A stretch of 64,000 nucleotides of DNA from Rehmannia glutinosa (lineage: Eukaryota > Streptophyta > Magnoliopsida > Lamiales > Orobanchaceae): assembly GCA_016081115.2 (NCBI GenBank), contig CM071935.1, positions 28,754,075 to 28,818,074 on the forward strand, given 5' to 3'. The first letter of the stretch is position 1. Each line of letters opens with the position of its first letter. The notes beneath the pieces are model-generated. The model was not told the origin of the DNA. It saw only the letters and a program-made list of their open reading frames with translations, and ran no database searches. This document shows, piece by piece, positions 23,441 to 34,801 of this stretch. The position numbers were made by a program, and so were the translations under genes.

Positions 23441-25033
23441 TTCAAGGAACAGCTGAGTGCCAAGGCACCTGGTACATGGATAATGGTTGTTCCAGACACA
23501 TGGCATGAAACAAGAAAAATCTGTCAAAATTCAAGGAGGTTAGAGGTGTAAAAGTCATATTTGGAGGAAATGAAGCTCCAGGAGAAATAAGAGGCATTGG
23601 ATCCATCAAGAAAAATGGATTAGAAATTACAGATGTTGCATATGTTGAAGGCCTCAATTTCAACTTACTAAGCATAAGTCAACTCTGTGACAAGGGCTAT
23701 AATGTTGGATTCAATATGGGAGTGTGCCAAATCAAGAACACTGAATCTAATGAAGTATAGTTGCAAGGATGCAGACAAAAGAACATGTATGTGGTAGATT
23801 GGTCAACTGCAACACCAAGCACTTGTCTGCTAGCAAAGAGCACAACATAATCAAGTTGGCTATGGCACAAGAAGCTGAGTCACCTAAACTTCAAAACAAT
23901 TAACAAGCTTGCAAGAAGCAATCTTGTGGAAGGACTTCCAGACTCAGTATACAAGAAGGAAAGTGTATGTGATGCATGCCAGATGGGAAAACAGATCAAA
24001 TCATCATTCAAAGAAAAGACATGTCCATCCTCAACAAGAATATTACACCTGCTACATATGGATCTATTTGGTCCAGTTGAACCAAACTAGTATAAGTGGA
24101 AAGAAATACACCTTGGTGGTAGTAGATGATTACTCAAGATACACATGGACAATATTCATGTGTAAGAAGAAAGAAACTCAAGAAACTACCCACGGTGATG
24201 AAGAGAATCAAAATGATAAGAGTCAAACCATTATCAAAATAAGATCGAGAGGAACGGAGTTTGTCAATGGTATAATAACTCGTATTGTGTTGAAAATGAT
24301 ATTGGTCATGAATTATCCAAACAAGGACTCCACAAAGAAATGGAATTGCGAGAAAGAAGGAATAGGACTCTCAAAGAAGCGGCAAAGGACTATGTTAGTC
24401 AAGCAGGTGCTAAAGATTTAAAAGATTTTGGGTCAAGCAATAAACACAAAGATGCTATACTCAAAATAGATGCATGATAAATAGACGGTGACAAAGACTC
24501 CTATGAGATATGGACGGGGAGAAAGCCAAATGTTGCATATTTTAGAATATTTGGATGCAAATGCTTCATCCATAACAATGGCAAGGACAATTTAAAGGCT
24601 TTTGATGCTAAAGCTGATGAAGGTATCTTCTTGGGATACTCAGCTAAAAGCAAAGCCTACAGAGTACTCAACAAGAGGACAATGGTTATAGAAGAATCCA
24701 TTCATGTGGTGTTTGATGAACCCAATGTAAATGGAGAAGACATTGAAGAGTCACCGATAAGTCGAATCACCAACCATGCGAAGAGTCCCTATGTTGAAGT
24801 CAATTTGGAATTATAAACCCGGATGAAGATGAGATAGCCGAGTCTCAAAGACACCGGGAAATATGCGGCTAAGTGATGATGAGAGAGTGATCAAAATAAC
24901 ACGACTACAAGACGATCAATCCAACTAACTTACTCCAACCCGATGTAAGATGGCGAGAGACCATCCACTTTAACTAGTCATTGGAGATGTAAGAGAAGGT
25001 GTCAAAACGAGATCCAGAGCTCAACAAGAAGCA
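23441..25033 (+). pseudogene. Element C pol, protease and integrase part
   Basis: Protease begins at QGTAECQGTWYMDNGCSRHM. The catalytic D-S-G is D-N-G here, and a stop follows (23506). GAG-pre-integrase (WLWHKKLSHLNF, CDACQMGKQIKSSF) is seen at about 23860-24010, with a stop at 23758. The integrase core is broken by frameshifts near 24090, 24250, 24280 and 24330; SISGKKYTLVVVDDYSRYTW and the GTEFVNG piece are still readable. The C-terminal piece RIFGCKCFIHNNGKDN runs to about 24750, after which the linker is scrambled as in A. Not functional as written. Confidence 0.86.
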
Positions 25034-26574
25034 ATGTTCACATGCTTTATCTCACAAATAGAGCCTAAAGATGTGTCACAAGCATTGGATGACACACATT
25101 GGATTCAAGCCATGCAAGAAGAGCTGAATCAATTTGAAAGAAACAAAGTGTGGGAATTGGTTCAAAGACCTACCCATCAAAATGTTATTGGCACTAAATG
25201 GGTGTTCAGAAACAAGATGAATGAGGAAGGTTCTGTGGTAAGAAACAAAGCAAGATTGGTAGCCAAAGGGTATTGCCAAGAAGAATGAATAGATTTTGAT
25301 GAAACCTTAGCTCTTGTGGCAAGACTGGAAGCCATAAGGATGTTTCTTGCCTATGCTGCTCACAAGAACTTCACTGTATATCAAATGGATGTAAAGAGTG
25401 CATTCCTTAATGGGTTATTGGATGAAGAAGTATATGTTGAACAACCTCCAGGATTTGAGCAGAAGACTCTTGGAGATAAAGTATACAAACTCAAGAAAGC
25501 TTTATATGGATTGAAACAGGCACCAAGAGCATGGTATGATACATTATCACAATTCCTGATTGAGAACGGATTTACAAAAGGCAAAGTGGATAGAACACTT
25601 TTCAGAATTCAAGATGGGAAGAGTATACTGCTTGTTCAAATATATGTGGATGACATCATCTTTAGATCCACAAACAAAGAGCTGTGTGATAAATTCTCAA
25701 ATCTTATGCAAAGCAAATTTGAAATGAGCATGATGGGAGAGCTGACATTCTTCCTTGGACTCCAAGTAAAACAGCTGAAGGATGGAACCTTCATAAGTCA
25801 GACAAAATACACCAGAGATTTAATGAAGAAATTTGGCATGGAAGAGAAGTCTTCTGTGAAAATACCAATGAATACATCAGTCAAAATGGATATGGATGCA
25901 GATAGCAAGCCTATGGATCAAACAAGATACAGAGCACTTATTGGATCATTGCTATATCTCACAGCAAGCAGGGACATCACCTTTGTTGTAGGTGTATGTG
26001 CAAGATTTCAATCTGCTCCAAAAGAAAGCCACATGATTGCAGCCAAAAGAATCTTGAGATATTTGAAAGAAAGCCAAGAAGTTGGCTTATGGTATCCTAA
26101 GGAAGGTGGATTCAAGATAATTGGTTACTCGACTCGACTATCTTTGGATGTAGAGTTGGGGGAAGAGTACCTCGGTACATGTCAAATGCTTGGAAATAGA
26201 CTAATTTCTGGTTTAGCAAGAAGAAAAATTCAATAGCCACCTCTACGGTGAAGCGGGAATACATAAGCTGGGGCATTTGTTGTGCCCAAGTCTTATGGAT
26301 GAGACAGCAGCTGAGAGACTATGAAATTGAAGAAAAAGAAATTCCAATTATGTGTGATAACACAAGTGCAATCACTCAAAATCCTGTGTTGCACTCAAGA
26401 ACAAAGCACATTGATGTCAGATATCACCTCATAAGAGATCATGTTGAAAAGAAGGACATCAACTTGGAATATATCTCAACTGATAAGCAGTTAGCTGATA
26501 TATTCACAAAAACATTATGTGAATCAAGATTTGAAGAACTCAAGCATGAATTAGGGTTAATTGAGCTGAGTTGA
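25034..26574 (+). pseudogene. Element C pol, reverse transcriptase and RNase H
   Basis: RT is nearly complete. 25034-25288 ends in a TGA within QEE-IDFDETLA, where A has GGG. An open stretch of 306 codons (25316-26236) then holds YQMDVKSAFLNG (about 25380), YGLKQAPRAWYD and YVDDIIFRSTN (about 25644; A has FGSTN). RNase H continues after a break near 26130-26250 with IMCDNTSAITQNPVLHSRTKHID and ends ..ELGLIELS at TGA 26572-26574. This is the least damaged RT/RNase H of the window. Confidence 0.9.
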
Positions 26575-27123
26575 CACTCAGAAGAGTCAAAGAAAAGAGA
26601 TGGAACATGAAAAGATGAAAAAGGGCTGAACTCTTGAATCAGCTAAGTGAATCACCAGATCGGAGAATCATTGCGTCAAGTTAATCAAAGTCGAGTACCT
26701 ATGTGCAAAGAGAGAAGAGTTAAATCAGCTAAGGAATAAGCTGAGTCATTTATGAGCAAAGTGACAAAAACGCAGTCGTTTTTACTAAGCGGGAATGTTT
26801 TTAAGAATGACATCAGCATAATTATGACGTGTACAGTCAAAAGCTACACACCAAGCTTATGATTGGATATAAATGTTGCCGCATTAAATGCGAGAAATTA
26901 AATGTTAATCGGTGTGCAAAATCTAAGCCGTTGATCTTGATCAAATTTCAAAACCACCCGCACGTCCTTTCATAACCCATACATATACCGTTTCGTCTAA
27001 TTTTCTCTCACTTTACCAAAACTGTTCGTCTCTCTCTCGAAGGCAAAGAAAGAAATTTTTTCTCAAAACCCTACAAATCCTCAAAGTTCATTTTCAAAGT
27101 TTTGTTCGGTAAAACATCGAGAA
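26575..27123 (+). other. Element C spacer between pol and extra ORF
   Basis: Conserved with A (6452-7008). Non-coding, with TATA-like box and CT-rich leader. Confidence 0.6.
26868..26874 (+). promoter_or_regulatory. Putative internal promoter of element C extra ORF
   Basis: TATAAAT preceded by ATTGGA, about 250 bases upstream of the extra-ORF ATG (27124), as in element A. Confidence 0.45.
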
Positions 27124-30010
27124 ATGGATCTACTCATGATTTTGTCAAGTTGGGAAAGCAAATCCACACTGGGTCTACTGTGGATTTCGATGGCATGATC
27201 AAATAGGGGTCTGACGACACCCTCGTGAAGAAATAGAGAAGCGAAAAGTCCGGGTGAAAGCATTTTTGATGATGGAGTTTCCGATGACCTACGTGGAAGA
27301 GGTCGCACAGTTCTACGTGAACGCTGAAGTTCACGATGAGGGCATCAAGTCCTCTATTCACGGAAAAGATTTCACCATCACTGTCAAAGATCTGGCAGGT
27401 CACTGTTCATTGCCGGCGAAAAGATTTATGAAGCTGATGTTAACCTGGTTCTTGCTTGGAAGGAAGTAGCCAAACTATCTTATGCGAAGGTTGTCTACAC
27501 GGTGAGAAGAAGTTCTTTGAAGGAAGACTACCACAAGCTTTGGATATTATTGCCAAGTGCGTTGATATCAAATTTGGAAGCTTTAATCACCGTCCAAAAC
27601 TAAGTTGATCGTGATGGTCGCGATCATAGAAGAAAAAGAAGGTGAATCGGGCTGAGTTTGTATACGGACTCGCCAAAATGTTGGGAATAAATCCTTCAAG
27701 AAGGATGGTTCGTTTGGAGGATCCCGGGTGCGGCCTGGTGATTGGCGGATGATGGAAGTGAAAGGAGTCCCTCTTCGACATGGAAAGGCGTTCCATGTAA
27801 ACAAGAAAATGTTCGGTCAAATCTCTCCGGAGCACGAAGAGAGCATACGCCAAGAGGGGTGATCGAGTGAGGGGTATCGGTGACCACTCGACAGACTGTT
27901 GTCTCCTCTCCTCCCAAGAAGAAGGCCGCCCTTGCAATTTGCTAAGAAGATGCTACCCCCCTCGCAAAGAAAGAAAAAGAAATGCACTGCCCTGCCGGAG
28001 TCACACCGCCCCCGCAGCCGTGTCTCCCGCCCTGCTGCCCGCAATGGATAAGGAACCGTTAATCCCTTCTCCGGTGATTAAGAAGAAGAGGACTGCCATA
28101 ACAAGGAAGGCAGCTGCCTCTAAGACAACTGCGAAGGCATTTACCTTCAACGAACCGGAGGAAGTGGAACTAGATATCCCTCTGGTGAAAACAAAAACAA
28201 GAAGAAGAATTTCCAAGCTCTCCGAGCTTTCCAAGATACCGAGATCGCTTCTTTGGAGAAGTAGAGTCTCCAAAAATTGTAGATGAAACAACCAAGTCTC
28301 AAGCCAATCAGTGAGAGGCAAATTGAAGACTGTTTGTAGTCGAGCAAGTGAGACACAAGAAAATCGAGAAAGCAAACTCTCCTGTTGACAGGGTTATATC
28401 CCCTCTCCCGCAATGACGCCGAGGGTGTGGAGCACCAAAGTTTGCTACCTTCAATCCCTGAGAACGAGGGACAGTAGGGAGAAGATGATAGAGATGATGA
28501 TGATGTAATGATCCTATCCCCACCATATCCAAACATCCAAAATCGTCTGCGAGAATGGAGGAAGTGGAAGCTGAGTCGATCCAGGAACATTCCAAAGACC
28601 GAGTTTATTGAAGAAGAAGACGAACTGTTGAACTTTCTCGGATTGACCAATGTGGTCAATCGGATGAAGAAAATCGCACGGATATCTTGCGGATCTTCAA
28701 AGACAAGGAGAAGCGAGATCGGTAGAGGAAGTGAAGCTCGTGAAAAGGCCGATGATTTGTCCCTTTACTGGAACCACCGATCATACACATCCTCAACTTG
28801 ACATTCTCTCTGCGGGAGTGATGAGGATCCGGACCTATTTTCGCTCTGAAGAATTGGAGATGCAGCAAGCCATGCGGGAATCCAGGGCCCTACATGAGCA
28901 ACAATTATTGGAAGGACGGGGAGTCTTCCACATCGGTGGAGATTGATCCGATGGGAGTGGTGCAAAGATATTGCCACGATTGTTCTTGCCACCACTTCCC
29001 CCGCTCACTCGAGAAGAAGGTGTTAAGAGCTGGCGATGGCGGGATTGTGGGGACCTTGGTCGAGCCTACCCCAATGAAGGTGTCTTACCACCGCCCCAAC
29101 GGTGAACACTCAAAGGGCAGCCGGGAGTCCTGGAGATGAGTGACCCCATTCCAAGTCACTCGGTTGGTGTGCCACCGGTGGGAAACTCCCTCCACTGCAG
29201 ACTAGGTCGGAGGATGTTGCGAGATGACTCCACAACGAATCTTGGAGGCGAAGTGGAGAAGGAACAACAAATGAATACACAACAAGTTGTCGACGAGGCT
29301 CGAGGACAATTAAGATGTCTCGGTGAAGTGCCAACTACTGCGCAGCCAATGACGCGATGATGCAAATCGAGGCACGAGGAAGGAGCGCCCGGGAGTTAAC
29401 ACTGGGCAATGAAAGTGCAATCTATGGAGTTGAAACTCCAGTGGATGCCACCTCAGAACACCCCAAGACAACCGACACCGTCAGGGAAGGGTTTATCCCC
29501 GCCCATTGCAGATTGAGGCAGGAGGTAATGAAGGCCGACGGGAGGTTGAGACTTCCGGGGTAAAGAGACTGAAGCACAGAACATCCCTCCTACTATCATT
29601 GATCCATCTGAAAAGGAGATAAGTGCTCTTCACGATTCTTAAGAAAATCCTGATGTAACCTTTGTGGAATCTGAAGGTGAAGACAAAGCTGAGTCATCCC
29701 CTATTGCCGATCCAAAAGACTCAGCTGAGGATGTTCTCCCAAGCACGAGTAAGTCCGACCTTAAGGCTACTCGCCAAACCTTTAATTTTGATGATGAGCC
29801 ACCCTTGGAAATCTCATCATCATCCGATGACGCTTCTAATATGGCCGAGGACCAGTCAACTCATGTGGAAAAACCAATTTGAGACCGACGAAGGTACATT
29901 AAGACAGTGAGGCTCGGCAAAAGTCGGGTCAACTTCTACACAAGACCCAACGGTGAAACAGAGTCAATCGCGAGCTCCCCAAGCTACAGTAGGATCGAGA
30001 AATGACAACT

Positions 30011-30184
30011 GAAATGACAACTGAGGTTCGAGAAGTTTTCAAGGCCATCGTCCCAGCAGACTTTGACTTTGACGCTGGTTGGCCGCCAGCTGAGACAGAA
30101 ATGACAACTGAGGTTCGAGAAGTTTTCAAGGCCATATTTGCAGAGATAGAGAAGATGGAGAAGCACCAGGCCTCACTGGACATG
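30011..30184 (+). repeat. 87-bp in-frame tandem duplication in element C extra ORF
   Basis: The block encoding TEVREVFKAI plus the spacer with DFDAGWPPAE occurs twice with an 87-base (29-codon) offset, starting at 30011 and 30098. Element A has one copy (about 10140-10190). Confidence 0.8.
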
Positions 30185-30840
30185 AGGTTGGATAACCGAG
30201 ACGCAAATCTTACTGCCGATCTGCAAGGAATAATTGTCAGGATCAGGGAATGGTGGGAACAGCAGCAAACAATGCGCGTAGAACAATCTCGATATTTCAG
30301 GATATTGTTGAATAAATTGCTATTCTGGCGGGCTGAGAATGCTGATATGAAGGTAAGAATGCAAGAGAACATCGATCGAATGCATGAGTCTCACAACACA
30401 GAGATGCAACTGTTGCGTGAATTTCATAAGAAAGAGCTTCTGCGAGTAGAGGAGAACATGGATAGGAAGTTCAGCCTCCTCATGGCTGAAATGAAGCTGG
30501 TAACAGCTGAATCCAACGCCACACGCTCCGAATTCTTTGTAGCATACTCCGCAGCAGATTCGAAGCATAACTCAGCTATCAGCCGCTTAGACTTCATACT
30601 TGCTAGCTTGTTTCTAGGGGTTCCTCTCTCCTTTGATGATGCCAAAAAGGGGGAAGAGGAATACCTAAAGGCGTTGAAAGGATCTCGAAGAAAGTTTGAA
30701 AAAGAGGACGCCTTGTTGTGAAGGGAAAGACAGTGATAAGCATAGATAAGAGAGAAGAAAGGAAAATATGTTGAGGGGGAAAGTTCGAAAGATATGACCT
30801 TGATGATTGCTAAAACCCCCCAACAAGGTCTTGTCACAGC

Positions 30841-31668
30841 CAGTGTTCTAAAACTCGCTAGGCGGTTGCCAAGCGCCAGACAAGAGCCTAGGGCCTAGAG
30901 CGCCTAGGCGGGGACTAAGCGGCACCTAGGCGGGGCCTAGAATTAAGGCATAATTATATGGTTTTTTATTTTTATTAAAATTAAAACCTTATTAACAAAA
31001 TTAAACCATTAGAAAATATGATCAAATAAACTAAAAAAGTAAAAATATTGGATAGAAAATAATCATAATCCATATGTATTGTATATTTTAACCATTGATG
31101 GCTCTCACATATTCTTTTTTTTTTCAATCAGCAAAATACAATTTTTATTGCAGAAAAAGTTTTTAGAAAAAAAATCAAAAATTTAAAAAAAAACAACTCA
31201 TGTATGATAAATTAATAATGAGATTCAGAGAGTGATCAAGATAATCATACCATTTCCATAGTGGATTGAGATTGATCTCCTAAACTTGAAATGATTCAAA
31301 TGAATACCCTTTCAACAAAAAAAAAAAGTCTCATTCGCGATTTGGGTGGTAGGGTTTTAGGTTTTATCTTACGGGAGGTTGGGGATTGGGTTTTCAAAGA
31401 TTAGGCCTATTATTAAAAAACTGATTTTTTTTTTAAAAAGGAACCAAAAAGACGTCGTTTTGATGAGCAATTTTTTTTAAAAAAAAAACACATCTCGGCG
31501 CCTAGCGGCGACTTGAGCGCCTAGGCACCGACTTGACCGACTAGGCGCCGACTTGACCGATTAGGCGCCGACTTGAGCGCCCGCCCGATTTATTGGCCGA
31601 TTTGCAAGTTTTCTCCTCGGTTGGGCGCCTAGCGCCAGGCGGCCGCTAGCCCGAGTTTTAGAACATCG
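30841..31668. mobile_element. hAT-like non-autonomous element inside element C (828 bp)
   Basis: Ends CAGTGTTCTAAAACTCG and (minus strand) CGATGTTCTAAAACTCG form inverted repeats. The GC-rich subterminal zones are full of GCCTAGGCG-type words, and the centre is AT-rich. Flanks GTCACAGC (30833-30840) and GTCACGGT (31669-31676) match at six of eight bases, consistent with an 8-bp hAT target duplication. Element A at about 10853-10860 shows the uninterrupted site (TTGTCACGGTGATA), which confirms an insertion. Confidence 0.8.
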
Positions 31669-32397
31669 GTCACGGTGATATCATCAAAGCAAACTCCCGA
31701 TGACTCTGCGCTCCAACATCTGCGGTACCCATGGTTTGAAAAGAGAAAGATAGTTGAAGCGGGGATGAAGGAGGTGGAAGGAAAGATGGATGCCCGAGTT
31801 ATAGATATTCGAAACAACATGGAGGCATTCCAAATGAGAGACACCTATGCCATTTCGGACGTCGGAACCGAGCCAAGATCTATTGATGTATTCAAGACGC
31901 TTGCATCCGAGGGTTACTTTGCAAATATGTCCATGGCTCAAGCCTGGGATTTTTATTGGGAAAAAGGCCTCAAGCTATGTGAAGAAGGCCGACAGCGACA
32001 GACTCGCGATCGGCTCTGCTGGTCACTCAGCTGGGAAAAAGAAGGCCCCAGTAAAATACACGCCCAGAGGCAGAGGAAGAAGCAGTGGAGGAGAAAGAGG
32101 TTTCAGACCTATACATCTGCCCAAAACATTGAGTATATAGATCCAGGCAAAAAAGGAGGGATCTATTGGGCTGGATTCGACGAAGTAGCCAACCTGCAAG
32201 TGGCTAAGAACAATGCTGAGTATGTGAAGAGGATCGAGGAGGAAAATAGAAGACAAACTCGGCTGTGGGAGGAAAGACGAGAAAGAAAAAGAAGAGATGA
32301 AGCTGCCAGAAAGGCTTATGAGAAAAAGAAGGCGGCTGAAGAAGAAAAGAAAATAAAAAGGTCAGAAGAGGAAAGAAGGAGGCAGCGAAGAAGATGA

Positions 32398-32688
32398 AGT
32401 GTTGCTATCCACCCCTTCATGTACTTTACTATGTAAATGCATTTTTATGTAAGTCTTCTGTTCATCGAATAAAATTGTATAATTCTATACTTGTGTAGAT
32501 ATAGAGTAGCACGGTTACCTTAAGATCTGTTTAAGCTCTGATACACTCTGTAAACAGCTGTGTAAAGAACAAGAATATTATGACCAATAAAAGATTGATT
32601 CTACGCATACATTCTGTGATTCTACATTGTCTGTACGTATCTTTGCTGTTTAATTATTGTATGAATGTTTTAAGTTTTGGCATCATCA
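32398..32688 (+). other. Element C 3' untranslated region
   Basis: Non-coding stretch between the extra ORF stop and the polypurine tract, conserved with 11615-11929 of A (words such as AAGCTCTGATACA and AATAAAAGAT). Confidence 0.6.
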
Positions 32689-32701
32689 AAAAGGGGGAAA
32701 T
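32688..32701 (+). other. Polypurine tract, element C
   Basis: AAAAAGGGGGAAAT immediately before the 3' LTR. Confidence 0.82.
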
Positions 32702-34262
32702 TGTTGGGAAATTAATTTTTAGATTTTGATGAATGCCATGTAAAACTTAGAATAGAAAGTTGGCACCCCATTTTTGTTGTAAATTGCATTATAATAGATA
32801 GGGCTGGTCGAGCTGAGTTAAGTCAGCTATGCCTGAACATGCAAGAAGTCAACTGCAGACTAAAAGAAAGATTCCGTAGTGAGGCAGCTGAGTGTGGCAA
32901 AGAAGAGAAGACAGGAACTCGACTGAAGGTGCAGCTGAGTGAAGTGTCAATCAAGTCAACTCAAGATAGCCAAGTCTCAAGTTGAAGTGACAGATGAGTC
33001 ATCCAATGATTGGAAGCTGACTCGAAGTCACCTGGGGAAGTCAAGGAAATGCAGTCAAGTCGAGGCAACTGAAAGAGATCCATTGCACAAAAGTCAAGAG
33101 AATTACTTAAACAAGTAATACTTCCATATTGCCTTTCTTAAAGTGCTCAGTCCTAGAAGCGTGAAAAAGGAATAAACCAATGGGAAGCACTTTGCACGTG
33201 TCGAACTCGAAAAAGTCAAGAATCATTCATACGAGGAAATGTCAATTCCAAGGACTGCAACAAGTCAAGCCAACGACCACAAGTGTCTTTTGAAAATTAG
33301 CATATCTCTTCAACGGGCAAATTTTCAAAAGAACACTATAAAAGGCTGAGGATTTTATTTGACAAAAGGGTTACCCTTGTTACCTGGAACTTTCAAGCTA
33401 TTATTCAAACTATAACCTACTCAAATCATTCAAGTTCAATCCTCAAGCCTACATTACGAAGGGAATCAATCCAACACTCACCTGTGAAGGAAAGACGACT
33501 TCAATTAGTTGAAGAGGAAACATTTGAAGAATCAAGGGGTCTACATTCCACGGAGGATTGTAGAAGGGTTCAAGGTCAAACCAGTCTCAAGTTTTTGGAG
33601 GGCTTCGTGATCAAATCCAAGAAGCTTGAGCAAGTGAGCTGTAGTAGCAAAGCGCAATTTGCCTGTGAAGAAGCCGAGTCGCACGAGAAGCCGTTTGTGT
33701 GACCAAGGCATCTCAGGATCGAGTCCCAAAAGATCAAGTCAGCTGTGTGATCAAGACTTGCATCTGGACTGATTACCACTTTGTATACTGATCAATACTT
33801 AGTGGATTCCTCCAAGAGTTGGAGAAGAGAGGATTAGAAGAATTACCCCATCTTCGAACCTCTATAAAAATTTATTGTGTCATTTACATTTCAGCACTTT
33901 AAATTCTTCACATTACTTTAATATCTGCTGATAAATTTGCTATCCAATTGATAATCAACAAAGTGTTAAAACCAAGTATTAAAACAAACTTAACCAAATT
34001 CAAGGGTGTTAAGTCTTCCGCTGAAAACATATCACGGTCGAGTTAAGTCTTTAGTCAAAACATTTGAGTTATTCTATCAACGGCTCGGATCAGTGCGTGC
34101 ATTGAGTGACTAACTCACGATTAACTAACTTAGTTGTCCATCAAGGACTCAGCTGTGAAGTATTAACTCTGAACGTTTTAAAAGGACTAAATTGAAAAGT
34201 TGGTAAGGTTTATTCCACCCCCCCCCTTCTAAACCTTACACTCACACCCCTTGGGACCTACA
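32702..34262 (+). repeat. Element C 3' LTR (1561 bp)
   Basis: Pairs with 20513-22068. Followed by AAACA, the duplicated target. Contains altered CAGCTG positions near 33655, 33692 and 34061. Confidence 0.95.
33337..33345 (+). promoter_or_regulatory. LTR TATA box, element C 3' LTR
   Basis: TATAAAAGG in the conserved context. Confidence 0.5.
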
Positions 34263-34307
34263 AAACATCAACTGCATTACAATTGGAATAAGAATCATCA
34301 ACTGCAT

Positions 34308-34801
34308 CAATGTTTTTAAACCTGGACCGAACGTCGAACCAGATTAATAACTGGGTCATTGGATCACTGGTTCAACTGGTTAACCCGTTCTTAAAAGATC
34401 GGTTGACCCGTACATATGTATATATGTGTGTATACATGTATAATATAAATACAAGTATAAATATAAAAAAACTAATAAATACAAATGCAAATAAAGGCTA
34501 AACTAAAAAATTAAATATCTAAATATTTATGCAAATGGGATATATCGAGAAACAAATTTACTAAATATATTTTCCTTCAACTTTTGAAATAAACAAAGAC
34601 AAATCTATTTAAAAAAAAAACAAAAAAAAAGAGAATTTTTTCTTTTGAACCGAGTTAATAGGGTCATTGGTTCCCGGGTTTGACCGGGTGACAACGGTTT
34701 TTTTGTCACCTGATTTTTCTACACAACCGGACCGGGCGTGTGACTGGTTCCCGGTTAAAACCTGTCGAACTAGCCGATCCGGTCCGATTTTAACAACATT
34801 G
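34308..34801. mobile_element. hAT-type MITE (494 bp)
   Basis: Ends CAATGTTTTTAAACCTGGACCG and CAATGTTGTTAAAATCGGACCG (minus strand, both shortened here to the matching part) are inverted. Both sides are flanked by a perfect 8-bp duplication AACTGCAT (34300-34307 and 34802-34809). Subterminal zones are rich in ACCGG/CCGGT words. No ORF, so it is non-autonomous. Confidence 0.87.

Larger units (their letters stand above)
27124..32397 (+). pseudogene. Element C extra ORF downstream of pol, interrupted by a hAT-like element
   Basis: Counterpart of 7009-11614 in A. The ATG at 27124 is followed by a one-base loss (ATGGATC versus ATGGCATC), which shifts the frame. The conserved N-terminal region is readable in pieces (FPMTYVEEVAQFYVNAEVHDEGIK at 27280-27350; GKDFTITVKDLAGHC). 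The middle (27900-29990) is heavily broken, as in A. The coiled-coil part is well preserved: 240 codons open at 30002-30721 (EVREVFKAI.. EIEKMEKHQASLDMRLDNRD). After the hAT-like insert (30841-31668) another 240 codons are open (31675-32397), ending in the charged EEENRRQTRLWEERRERK stretch and RRRQRRR. Role unknown. The coiled coils suggest a structural or multimerising protein. Confidence 0.68.
20513..34262 (+). mobile_element. Element C: complete SIRE/Maximus-type copia retrotransposon (13.75 kb)
   Basis: Two LTRs of about 1.56 kb (20513-22068, 32702-34262) begin TGTTGGGAAATTA and end CCTACA. They are flanked by a perfect 5-bp duplication AAACA (20508-20512 and 34263-34267). Inside are the primer site, gag, protease/integrase, RT, RNase H, the long extra ORF and a polypurine tract. 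It lacks about 1 kb between gag and protease compared with A, and carries a hAT-like insertion at 30841-31668. It is inserted in a Mutator-like MITE. Confidence 0.96.
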
